DNA of 8,779 nt from Dysgonamonadaceae bacterium. GTDB taxonomy: Bacteria; Bacteroidota; Bacteroidia; Bacteroidales; Azobacteroidaceae. Of this stretch, positions 1-7,800 are shown one piece after another (position 1 is the first letter of the stretch; each line of letters begins with the position of its first letter). Where the stretch lies: NCBI GenBank assembly GCA_031256015.1, contig JAIRRK010000160.1:1-8779 (forward strand). The letters run 5' to 3'. The position numbers were made by a program, and so were the translations under genes. The notes beneath the pieces were generated by a model. The model worked only from the letters and a program-made list of their open reading frames with translations, did not search any database and had not been told where the DNA came from.

Positions 1-512
1 ATCAAACCAAACTTCCATCCGTCGTTACCTTGATGTAAATAAGGAGAACCACTGGTAATAGGATCGGTTGCTTCCATATTAAAGTATCCGTTTTCTTCTT
101 GGCCTTCTACCGGTATCAACTTCCATCCGGTTGAAAGTGTAGTCTCGACAATGGCAATATCCTTCGATTTTTCGGCCCAGTTCCAGATACCCAACACGTT
201 TTCTTCCTGTTTATTTACGATGATATAAGAGCCGTTTCCATAGTCTTCAAACGACCACAAACGGCGATTGACATCTTCAATGGAATTGATTTCATCCTTA
301 CCGACACCCATCACCCGGACATTCCCGGTAGTTTCGTCCGGTATTGCGGCAAATACCCGATTGGTACGCACGGCATCCGAGCCTTTTACTTGGATATAGT
401 ACCAAGGTCCGTCTTCTGCCGTTCCTACTTCCGGCAGAGTTGATTGGGCTCTTAAGCAATTGCTTGCAAAGAACACACAAAATACAATCAGCGATAATGT
501 AACTTTTTTCAT
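1..512 (-). CDS. Secreted protein, ricin-like beta-trefoil (partial, C-terminus off the left edge)
   Basis: An open frame reads leftwards from ATG at 512 to the window edge, giving 170 codons without a stop, so the protein is truncated here. Residues 1-22 form a signal peptide: lysines at 2-3, a hydrophobic core, then LRA before Gln23. Cys19 is preceded by Asn, which makes a lipobox unlikely. The mature part is rich in Trp, Gly and Asn, with strand-like segments WYYIQVKG (37-44), RLWSFED (84-90), GSYIIVNK (94-101), LGIWNW (107-112), GWKLIPVE (129-136) and GWKFGL (165-170). The spaced Trp-containing strands, with Asn/Gly-rich turns, resemble ricin-type beta-trefoil carbohydrate-binding domains often found in secreted Bacteroidota proteins. 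That fold call is inference from pattern only; catalytic modules, if any, would lie outside the window. ATG 512 is chosen because the signal peptide begins there and a promoter-like sequence lies about 30 nt upstream. It is divergent from the rhomboid gene. Confidence 0.82.
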   Translation of the reverse strand, partial: MKKVTLSLIVFCVFFASNCLRAQSTLPEVGTAEDGPWYYIQVKGSDAVRTNRVFAAIPDETTGNVRVMGVGKDEINSIEDVNRRLWSFEDYGNGSYIIVNKQEENVLGIWNWAEKSKDIAIVETTLSTGWKLIPVEGQEENGYFNMEATDPITSGSPYLHQGNDGWKFGL

Positions 513-539
513 GAGCAAAACTTTTTAAATTATTTGCTG

Positions 540-547
540 CAAAGTAG
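540..547 (-). promoter_or_regulatory. Candidate -7 element for the minus-strand secreted-protein gene
   Basis: Read on the minus strand this is CTACTTTG followed by CAGC, close to the Bacteroidetes -7 consensus TAnnTTTG (one base short of perfect spacing). It sits 28 nt before ATG 512. No clear TTTG -33 box is present about 19 nt upstream, only an AATTG-like sequence, so the call is moderate. Confidence 0.45.
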
Positions 548-578
548 GGGATTTAGCCGGCAATTTCTTTGCTTTAAT

Positions 579-614
579 TGTTCTTTTTTTTGTTCTTATT
601 GTGTAAAAAGAACA
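579..614. repeat. Inverted and direct TGTTCTT repeats in the divergent intergenic region
   Basis: TGTTCTTTTT (579-588) and AAAAAGAACA (605-614) form a perfect 10-bp inverted repeat. A further direct copy of TGTTCTT lies at 591-597, 12 bp after the first. They sit between the two divergent promoters, where a shared regulator could bind. The sequence is T/A-rich, so chance similarity is possible. Confidence 0.35.
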
Positions 615-652
615 TTTGTTAAGAATATGATTTTTTTCTTCGTAATTTATCT

Positions 653-660
653 TACTTTTG
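653..660 (+). promoter_or_regulatory. -7 element of the rhomboid gene promoter (TACTTTTG)
   Basis: TACTTTTG matches the Bacteroidetes -7 consensus TAnnTTTG exactly. The -33 region about 20 nt upstream is T-rich but has no clean TTTG. Transcription would start around 665-668, leaving a leader of about 37 nt before ATG 704. This places the in-frame TTG at 668 at or next to the transcription start, and argues against it as a start codon. Confidence 0.6.
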
Positions 661-703
661 TCAACGATTGAACCCGGCAAAGTTTCACTTATCATTAAAC
701 AGT

Positions 704-1348
704 ATGAAATTAGAAACCAAAAGATTGGTTTACGCATTTATATTCCCTTGTATTTTTGTTCTTATCCTTTGGTTGGTATTTTTTTTGGAAAAGGGTATGG
801 CTGCCGACTGGCATCATTGGGGAATTTATCCTCGTCGTCTCGTCGGGTTGAAAGGTGTTTTGACGGAGCCGTTTATCCATTCCGGAGTAAAACATTTATT
901 TTCCAATACCCTTCCTTTGATTATTTTGGGATGGTGTCTTTTTTATTTTTACAAAGGCTTAAGTTGCGTTGTCTTTCCTGTGATTTGGATACTATCGGGA
1001 ATGATTACCTGGTGTATCGGACGAGAATCATGGCATATAGGCGCCAGCGGATTGATTTATGCCCTGTCTTTCTTTCTTTTCTTCAGTGGAATATTTCGCA
1101 AATACGTTCCTTTGTTGGCTGTTTCGTTGCTTGTCGCCTTTTTATATGGCAGTACACTATGGAATATGTTACCCATTGCAGTCATCATTGATCCGTCGGT
1201 ATCTTGGGAAGGACACTTGGCCGGCTCCGTCAGCGGATTAGTCGCCGCCGTTATTTTCAGAAAGGAAGGCCCTCAAAAACCAATCGAAATGGAGGATGAA
1301 GAGGATGATACCCATGAAAATACCGACTTAATCGACGATGCGGAATAA
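704..1348 (+). CDS. Rhomboid family intramembrane serine protease
   Basis: The 214-residue membrane protein should cleave transmembrane substrates within the inner membrane, using a Ser-His dyad. Catalytic features align with E. coli GlpG: His59, His64 and Asn68 in the FIHSGVKHLFSN segment (oxyanion-hole residues), the nucleophile Ser115 in GASG (113-116), and His171 in WEGHLAG (168-174), which lies in the last membrane helix. About six hydrophobic helices are visible: roughly 9-28, 66-84, 87-105, 113-130, 134-152 and 169-184, the usual core number for bacterial rhomboids. After Arg186 a short tail is strongly acidic (EMEDEEDD at 195-202 and more Asp/Glu to the end), probably cytoplasmic or periplasmic depending on topology. 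The frame is open upstream to TTG 668, but ATG 704 is preferred because the -7 element ends at 660 and the protein then begins with the usual short basic N-terminus. The substrate cannot be told from context; the gene appears to be a single transcription unit. Confidence 0.93.
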   Translation: MKLETKRLVYAFIFPCIFVLILWLVFFLEKGMAADWHHWGIYPRRLVGLKGVLTEPFIHSGVKHLFSNTLPLIILGWCLFYFYKGLSCVVFPVIWILSGMITWCIGRESWHIGASGLIYALSFFLFFSGIFRKYVPLLAVSLLVAFLYGSTLWNMLPIAVIIDPSVSWEGHLAGSVSGLVAAVIFRKEGPQKPIEMEDEEDDTHENTDLIDDAE

Positions 1349-1432
1349 TCATTTCAAATCGCTCTTTATTTACTTCGGTATCCAAAAATGCCGCTTTGGT
1401 CTCTTTCGTAAAAAAGATAGATGTATCTCCTG

Positions 1433-1440
1433 TAATTTTG
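1433..1440 (+). promoter_or_regulatory. Possible second -7 element (TAATTTTG) upstream of the tetR operon
   Basis: TAATTTTG is an exact match to TAnnTTTG, but no TTTG is found at the expected -33 distance. If used, it would give the tetR transcript a leader of roughly 200 nt that includes the palindrome at 1582-1610 and the 18-codon frame at 1580-1636. In AT-rich sequence such a match can occur by chance. Confidence 0.3.
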
Positions 1441-1581
1441 TACTTCCGTAAGATAAAGAATCGTTGTTGTTGTTCGATTTATTTTTCCCGAAAACACGAA
1501 GATTCATTCTTGCAGTCGAGGACGAACAATGAAATTGTACTGTCCTTAAGTGATTAAACTTCTTTTAACAAAAAAGAACAT

Positions 1582-1610
1582 GAAAAACTTTGACGGTTTC
1601 AAAAGTTTTC
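1582..1610. promoter_or_regulatory. Candidate operator for the TetR-family repressor
   Basis: Two 12-bp arms, GAAAAACTTTGA (1582-1593) and TCAAAAGTTTTC (1599-1610), pair at 10 of 12 positions around a 5-bp spacer (cggtt). The two mismatches are adjacent (positions 1587-1588 against 1604-1605). The left arm contains the TTTG -33 element of the tetR promoter, so protein bound here would block polymerase. TetR-family dimers typically bind such palindromes near their own gene. Assignment to this TetR protein is inference from position. Confidence 0.6.
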
Positions 1611-1620
1611 GTTTCCTTTG
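1589..1620 (+). promoter_or_regulatory. Promoter of the tetR-efflux operon
   Basis: TTTG (1589-1592) is followed after 20 nt by TTCCTTTG (1613-1620), which fits the Bacteroidetes -33/-7 pattern with one mismatch in the -7 box (TT for TA). The downstream CAGC is also typical. Transcription would start near 1625-1628, about 16-19 nt before ATG 1644. No other promoter-like site or terminator is evident in the short gaps downstream, so this promoter probably drives all five genes. Confidence 0.6.
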
Positions 1621-1643
1621 CAGCCGTTATCGTTAAATTAAAG

Positions 1644-2282
1644 ATGGATTTAAAAGAAAGAATTGTTCAAGAGGCATCAGTCTTGTTTTTCAAAAACGGA
1701 ATAAGGAGTGTTACCATGTCCGATATTGCTAATCAAATGGGGATTTCAAAGCGAACCCTGTATGAAGTTTTTGAAGATAAAGAAGACTTGTTGGAAGAAA
1801 GTATCGATGTGCAAATCAAAACTGCAGATAAAGAAATCGATAGAATTATCAACAGTTCCGAAAATGTAATCGACACGATGATGCGCATTTATGCAAAACA
1901 TCTGAATGATGCGAATGAGGTGAATAAATCGGTTATCAACGATTTGAAGAAATATCATCCTCGTCTTTACAAACAGATAGAAGAGCGACAAGGAGAAAGA
2001 ATTACCTCATTAATTCCGCTGTTTCAACGAGGAGTTGAACAAGGATTGATTCGAGACGATATAAATTTTGAAATATGTATTTGGTTAATCAAAAGCCAAT
2101 TCCGAACATTGATGACAGGCAATTATATCCCGACCGATAAATTTTCCATCAATCAATTTGTTCGGACAATCATTCTCAATTTTGCGAGAGGTATCGCAAC
2201 AATCAAAGGAAATGAAGTTATCGACGAAATGATTAGAAAACTTAGTAATTCAGAAATAATTAACAATCAAATAAACAGGTAA
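1644..2282 (+). CDS. TetR/AcrR-family transcriptional repressor
   Basis: The 212-residue protein has the TetR-family layout. An N-terminal three-helix DNA-binding domain (about 1-47) carries the helix-turn-helix TMSDIANQMGISKRTLYEVF (24-43), followed by FEDKEDLLEE. An all-helical ligand-binding and dimerisation domain (about 50-212) follows, and its sequence does not reveal the inducer. Length is typical for the family. The frame is open upstream to TTG 1590, but that codon lies inside the promoter; ATG 1644 begins the conserved first helix (MDLKERIVQEAS). The gene is first in the efflux operon, 9 nt before the outer-membrane component. Local repressors of this kind usually release DNA when a pump substrate binds. 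A palindrome over its -33 box suggests autoregulation. The family call is firm; repression of this pump is inference. Confidence 0.93.
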   Translation: MDLKERIVQEASVLFFKNGIRSVTMSDIANQMGISKRTLYEVFEDKEDLLEESIDVQIKTADKEIDRIINSSENVIDTMMRIYAKHLNDANEVNKSVINDLKKYHPRLYKQIEERQGERITSLIPLFQRGVEQGLIRDDINFEICIWLIKSQFRTLMTGNYIPTDKFSINQFVRTIILNFARGIATIKGNEVIDEMIRKLSNSEIINNQINR

Positions 2283-2291
2283 AAAGATTTT

Positions 2292-3785
2292 ATGAAAATA
2301 GGTTTAGGTAAAAAGATGAGTACGGCATTGATTGCTATCTTTGCCCCGTTTATGGCGAACGCTCAAAGCGAACGGCAGGCTCCACCGCTTGCCATTGATT
2401 TGGAAAAAGCCATTGAAATCGCCTTGAGCGAAAACCCGACGGTCAAAGTGGCCGACATGGAAGTACAAAAGAAAAAGTATGCCAAGAAATCGGCACAATC
2501 GGCTCTTTATCCTCAAATTGATTTGGAGGGAACATACACGCGGGCTATCAAAAAACAGGTGATGTACATGGATGGTGCTTTTGATATGGGACAAAGCATG
2601 AAACCCTTACTCGACGGTATAGAAGATGTACTGATGGAAAAAACATCTTCTCCCAATTATAATGAAGGCGATTTAATGAACGCAATTGCAGCGAATACGC
2701 CTCCTCCGAGCGGAGACGGAAGTATTACCATCGGACGGGATAATACATGGCAAGGCGGATTTAATGTTCAATGGGCACTGATAACTCCCACATTATGGAA
2801 AAGTATTCAGCTGACAAGTCTGGATATAGAATTAGCCGTTGAAAATGCACGCGCCTCTAAGATTAACATGATTAATTCCGTTCGTAAATCATATTACGGC
2901 GTATTATTGGCGAAAGATTCTTACAAAGTGCTGCAACAAAGCTACGATAATGCTTTGTTGAACTATAAAAGTATCAAAAGTAAGTATGAACAAGGTATTG
3001 TTTCGGAGTTTGATATGATTAGGGCGGATGTGAATGTGAAAAACATTAAACCGAACTTAATCCAAACCCAAAATGCTTATAACTTATCGACTCTCAACTT
3101 AAAAGCACTTATGGGAATAGACGTGGATCAGGAAATTACTGTCGAAGGAAGTTTGCTTGATTATGAAGACGCTCTGTATAAAGATATATTGAGTGCCGAC
3201 ACTACCTTACAGAATAACTCCGACTTAAGGCAATTCGATATACAAACCCATCAACTCCAAAAATCGCTTGAACTTTATAAAGCGCAATACCTTCCGACTT
3301 TGGCCGTAATGGGTAATTACACGTTCATGTCGATGAACAATAACTTTAAATTCGGAGATTATAAATGGAATCCTTATTCAAATATCAGTGTTGCGCTTTC
3401 CATTCCCATTTTCGACGGATTAAAAAAGCACAATGATATCAAACAAACAAAGGTCTCTTTGGAACAAATGAAATGGCAAAGAGAAGATATTGTTCGTAAC
3501 CTTCAATTGGCCATTAACAGTAATGTAAACAATATGACTAATTATGTCGAACAAGTTTTCTCCACAAAAGATGTTATCGTTCAAGCTCGGAAAGGATACG
3601 AAATCTCGCAGAAATTATATGATACGGGAGTCGGTACCCTGATTGAATTGAACGATGCTCAATTGGGATTAACTCAGGCAAGCTTGGCATTTAATCAAGC
3701 AATATATAATTATTTAGCTTCAAAAGCAGATTTAGATAAAACATTGGGAATTACTCCCGAAATAATAACTGAAAATAATAAATAA
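2292..3785 (+). CDS. TolC-like outer-membrane efflux protein
   Basis: This 497-residue protein forms the outer-membrane channel of the tripartite pump. A Sec signal peptide spans 1-24: basic KK at 7-8, a hydrophobic core, then ANA before Gln25. The mature protein shows two homologous outer-membrane efflux repeats, roughly 35-260 and 290-490, rich in long amphipathic helices that would form the periplasmic coiled-coil barrel. Family-like segments include ALSENP near residue 44, the YEQGIVSEFDMIRADV segment in the first half, and YDTGVGTLIELNDAQLGL with ALMG- and TLG-type helix ends in the second. The length is usual for Bacteroidota TolC homologues. No lipobox is seen at the cleavage site, unlike OprM-type proteins. 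The start at 2292 is 9 nt after tetR; an internal Met at residue 9 is a less likely alternative because the KK n-region would be lost. The adaptor gene follows after 10 nt. Confidence 0.93.
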   Translation: MKIGLGKKMSTALIAIFAPFMANAQSERQAPPLAIDLEKAIEIALSENPTVKVADMEVQKKKYAKKSAQSALYPQIDLEGTYTRAIKKQVMYMDGAFDMGQSMKPLLDGIEDVLMEKTSSPNYNEGDLMNAIAANTPPPSGDGSITIGRDNTWQGGFNVQWALITPTLWKSIQLTSLDIELAVENARASKINMINSVRKSYYGVLLAKDSYKVLQQSYDNALLNYKSIKSKYEQGIVSEFDMIRADVNVKNIKPNLIQTQNAYNLSTLNLKALMGIDVDQEITVEGSLLDYEDALYKDILSADTTLQNNSDLRQFDIQTHQLQKSLELYKAQYLPTLAVMGNYTFMSMNNNFKFGDYKWNPYSNISVALSIPIFDGLKKHNDIKQTKVSLEQMKWQREDIVRNLQLAINSNVNNMTNYVEQVFSTKDVIVQARKGYEISQKLYDTGVGTLIELNDAQLGLTQASLAFNQAIYNYLASKADLDKTLGITPEIITENNK

Positions 3786-3795
3786 AAATATCTAC

Positions 3796-4833
3796 ATGAA
3801 AACGAATTACGTATTAAAAGTATTACCTTTTGTCTTGGGATTAACTTTGTTCATCTCTTGCGGAGAAAAAAAATCTCAAGATCAGGAAAACGAGAGCGCA
3901 ACCGGGAACGCTAAACCGAAAGTCAATGTTACTGAAACATTTCTTCAACCGGTATCCGACCTGTCAACATATACGGCCAACGTTCAGGCCGATGTTGTCA
4001 ATCAGATTATCCCGACAATTCCGACTCGAATTGAAAAGATTTATGTGGAAGTCGGAACTCGCGTGACGAAAGGACAGAAGTTGGCTCAAATGGAGTCTTC
4101 CAACTTGCGGCAACAACAAACACAATTAATGACTCTGAAAAAAGATTATAACCGATACGTGGAGTTATTAAAAGTAGGAGGCGTGGCACAACAACAAGTC
4201 GATCAACTGAAATCGCAATTGGATGTTTTGCAAACCGCCGTTGCCAACATAGAAGAAAATACAACGTTGAGAAGTCCTATCAATGGAGTGATTACGGCTC
4301 GTAATTACGATAACGGAGATGTTTTTGCTCAACAACCCATCCTTACCGTTGAACAATTAAATCCGCTGAAAGCAGTCATTTACGTTTCCGAATCTTATTT
4401 CGCTAAAGTAAAAACAGGAATGCCGGCCGAGATTAAATTGGATGTTTACGGCGATGAATTGTTTTCGGGAAACGTTTCCTTAGTCTATCCCACCATCGAT
4501 GCGGGAACCCATACTTTCGGTGTTGAAGTAACTATCAATAACAAAGATATGAGAGTCCGTCCGGGTATGTATTCTCGCGTGACGCTTAATTTCGGAGAGC
4601 ATCAAAGTATTGTTATTTCCGATGCCGCCGTCCAAAAACAAGCCGGGTCGAACGACAGGTATGTATATGTTATTGAGGACGGAATCGCCAAATACCGTAA
4701 AGTGGAATTGGGTTTACGTTTGGGCGATAAATACGAAATCCTTTCGGGAATTAAACCCGGTGAAGTAGTTGTAACGGCCGGACAAGCACGCCTGACTGAC
4801 GGAAATGCCGTCGAGATTCTAAACAAAGAGTAA
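3796..4833 (+). CDS. RND efflux periplasmic adaptor (membrane fusion lipoprotein)
   Basis: This 345-residue adaptor bridges the RND pump and the TolC-like channel. A lipoprotein signal ends in FISC with Cys22 as the lipidated residue, so the protein should be membrane-anchored and periplasmic. Domains in order: the first half of a biotinyl-lipoyl-like domain (about 63-100, with VEVGTRVTKGQKLAQME), a short alpha-helical coiled-coil hairpin (about 103-155, Gln-rich), the second lipoyl half (about 157-185, RSPINGVITARNYDNGDVF), a beta-barrel domain (about 190-267, with VRPGMYSRVTL) and a membrane-proximal domain (about 268-345, with IKPGEVVVTAG). The total is slightly shorter than E. coli AcrA. 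Gene order (channel, adaptor, pump) is common in Bacteroidota RND operons. The gap to the pump gene is 23 nt. The sequence gives no substrate information. Confidence 0.95.
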   Translation: MKTNYVLKVLPFVLGLTLFISCGEKKSQDQENESATGNAKPKVNVTETFLQPVSDLSTYTANVQADVVNQIIPTIPTRIEKIYVEVGTRVTKGQKLAQMESSNLRQQQTQLMTLKKDYNRYVELLKVGGVAQQQVDQLKSQLDVLQTAVANIEENTTLRSPINGVITARNYDNGDVFAQQPILTVEQLNPLKAVIYVSESYFAKVKTGMPAEIKLDVYGDELFSGNVSLVYPTIDAGTHTFGVEVTINNKDMRVRPGMYSRVTLNFGEHQSIVISDAAVQKQAGSNDRYVYVIEDGIAKYRKVELGLRLGDKYEILSGIKPGEVVVTAGQARLTDGNAVEILNKE

Positions 4834-4856
4834 ATAAAGAAATAAACAGATTAAAT

Positions 4857-7800
4857 ATGAGTTTATATTCAACCGCGGTCAAAAGACCGATAGCCACCGC
4901 TCTGATTTTTGCGGGAATCGTGCTTATGGGATTGTTTGCCTATACGCGTTTGCCGGTGGACTTGTTTCCGGAGATTGAGACAAATATGCTTACGGTGATT
5001 ACGGCTTATCCCGGAGCCAGTGCTTCGGATATCGAAACCAACGTAACTCGTCCGATGGAAAATGCTTTGAACTCGACCGAAAACCTGAAGACTATCACTT
5101 CTCAATCGAAAGATAACATGTCTATGGTTATTCTCGAGTTTAATTACGGAACAGACATCGATTTGGCTACCAACGATGTTCGGGATAAAATAGAATTGGT
5201 TAAATCGGCTTTGCCCGATGACATATCCAATCCGATTATTGTGAAGTTCAGCACCGATATGATTCCGGTGGTTATTTATTCGGCTACGGCAACCACCAGT
5301 GTTAACTCGCTGTACAAAATATTGGACGATAAGATTGCCAACCCCTTAAATCGGGTTCCGGGTGTCGGAGCCGTTACCATTGCCGGTGCTCCTCAACGGG
5401 AAGTTCAGGTAAATGTGTATCCCGATAAGTTGGAAGCATATGATCTTACGGTGGAACAAATAGGTAGTGCCATTAATATGGAAAACCTGAACGTTCCGGC
5501 CGGTAACTTCGACATCGGTACGCAAACCTACGCTTTACGTGTGGAAGGCGAGTTCAGTGCCAGCGAAGAACTGGGAGGCATTGTTGTCGGAGGTCATCAG
5601 GGAAGAAACATTTTCCTGAGTGATGTGGCTTCCATTAACGATACCATTCAATCGCGCGTTCAGGAGTCTTTTATCAACGGAGTGAAAGGAGCCAGCATTA
5701 TTGTTCAAAAACAATCGGGAGCAAACACGGTGAATATTGCCAACAATGTGAACGCCATGATACCGGAACTGCAGAAAACATTACCGTCGGATATTAAATT
5801 ATCCATCGTAATGGACTCTTCCGACTTTATTAAAGACTCTATCTCTACATTGTCCGAAACCATCATTTTGGCTATGGTTTTCGTAATGATAGTGGTCATG
5901 TTCTTTCTCGGTCGTTGGAGAGCTACATTCATTGTGATTCTAACCATTCCGATTTCTTTGATATGCTCATTCATTTATTTGATGGCTACAGGCGGTAGTT
6001 TGAACATTATCTCCTTATCGTCGCTCTCCATTGCAATCGGACTGGTAGTCGATGATGCCATTGTGGTTTTGGAAAACGTAACCAAGCACATCGAACGAGG
6101 AAGCGCGCCTAAAGAAGCCGCTGTTCATGCAACCAACGAAGTTGCCGTGGCTATTATCGCTGCAACATTAACGATTATCGCCGTATTCTTCCCGTTGACA
6201 TTAGTCACCGGATTGGCCGGCGTGATGTTCAAACAATTGGGATGGATGGTAACCATTATGATTTCCATATCCATTGTAGTGGCATTGACGCTAACCCCGA
6301 TGCTTTGCTCTCAGATGTTGCGCCTGACAACCACACAAGGTAAATTCTTCGATAGATTGTATGCCCCCATTGCTCGAGGGTTGGATAAAGTAGATAACTG
6401 GTACGCTAATGTGGTTAACCTGTGTGTCCGTAATCGTTTGAAAACCTTCCTGCTGTGTATAGCTTTATTCTTTGTTATTATTATTCCGGCGTTCAAGGTA
6501 ATCAAATTAGACTTTATGCCGGCATCCGATAACTCCATGATAACCGGAACGGTTTATCTGAATACAGGTACACGCATGGAAGTGGCTCGCGAAACAGCTC
6601 TTAAAATCGACGAGTTGATTAAGGAAAAGTATCCGGAAATCACAACATTCCAGTTCACCGTCGGACCGGCTGATGAAAACAATACTTTTGCAGCCATGCA
6701 GGAAAACGCAACCAACTTACTGTCCATGCGTATGCGCCTTATCGATACCGACGAACGTAAACGATCAATCTACGATATAGGAGACTTGTTACGGCAAGAT
6801 TTCGAGAATATGCCGGAGATATACAAATATACGGTTACTCCCGGAGGAAGCGGAGGTATGGGTACCGGAGCCAGCACGGTGGATGTGGAAATATACGGAC
6901 ACGACTTGGATGTAACCGACGCAATAGCCAAAGAATTGCTTGCGCGTTTGCCGGAAGTGAAAGGTTTGAGAGACTTGGTCATCACTCGTCAGGACTATCG
7001 TACGGAGTATCAGATTGAGTTTGACAGAACCAAACTGGCAGAAAACGGACTGAACTCTGCAACCGTATCCAACTTTGTACGTAACCGCATGAACGGTTTC
7101 TTAACCACCAAGTACCGTGAAGACGGAGAAGAATACGACATCGTGGTTCGTTACGACGAATCTTACAGACAGTCGCTGGAAGAAATCGAAAACATCACCG
7201 TTTACAATAACAACGACCAACCCATCCGCATCAAAGAATTGGGCAAAGTAATAGAAAAGAACTCATTGCCTCAGATTGACCGTCAGAATCGTCAGCGTAT
7301 CAACAAGGTATCCGGGTCTATTTACAATGCGGCCTTAAGCGATGTGGTTGCCGGAGTAAACGCGATTATCCACGAATTGCGTAACGAAGGTAAAATACCG
7401 AGCGAAATAGGTGTACAAATAGGCGGGTCGGCCGAAGACCAGGAAGAAACCAATAAAGACTTGGGTACATTGATGCTTATTTGTATTTGTTTGGTTTACA
7501 TCGTAATGGCGGCACAGTTCGAATCATTGACTTATCCTTTCATTATCTTATTGTCGTTATTATTCGGTTTGGCCGGAGTATTTCTGGGCTTGGTGTCCAC
7601 CGGACAACCACTGAGTTTGATGGCGATGATCGGAATGGTCATGTTGATCGGTATTGTAGTGAAAAACGGTATCGTGATGATTGACTATATCAATCTGAAC
7701 AGAGAAAGAGGAATGTCTATCGACAAAGCCGTTATCGACGGAGGTCGTTCAAGACTTCGTCCCATATTGATGACGACCGCCACAACCGTATTGGGTATGA

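Larger units (their letters stand above)
1349..1643. other. Intergenic region between the rhomboid gene and the tetR operon
   Basis: This 295-bp stretch has no convincing gene. Its right third holds the tetR promoter and operator candidate. The left part contains a perfect TAnnTTTG match at 1433-1440 and a small palindrome ACAAT-gaa-ATTGT (1526-1538). Two very short plus-strand frames start with ATG at 1529 (6 codons) and 1580 (18 codons). No clear intrinsic terminator follows the rhomboid gene. Confidence 0.6.

Noticed and set aside
298..480. 60-codon minus-strand frame within the secreted-protein gene
   Set aside because: It is a shifted reading of the signal-peptide-bearing frame that starts at 512 and stays open to the window edge.
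658..1191. 177-codon plus-strand frame overlapping the rhomboid gene
   Set aside because: The overlapping frame at 704-1348 carries all rhomboid catalytic residues; this one begins inside the -7 element and has a Cys/Arg/Ser-rich frame-shadow composition.
1257..1478. 73-codon minus-strand open stretch in the rhomboid 3' end and intergenic region, with a protein-like segment
   Set aside because: The stretch has no start codon near its upstream end, begins directly after a stop and overlaps the rhomboid C-terminus. A gene remnant cannot be excluded, but there is no supporting similarity I can recognise.
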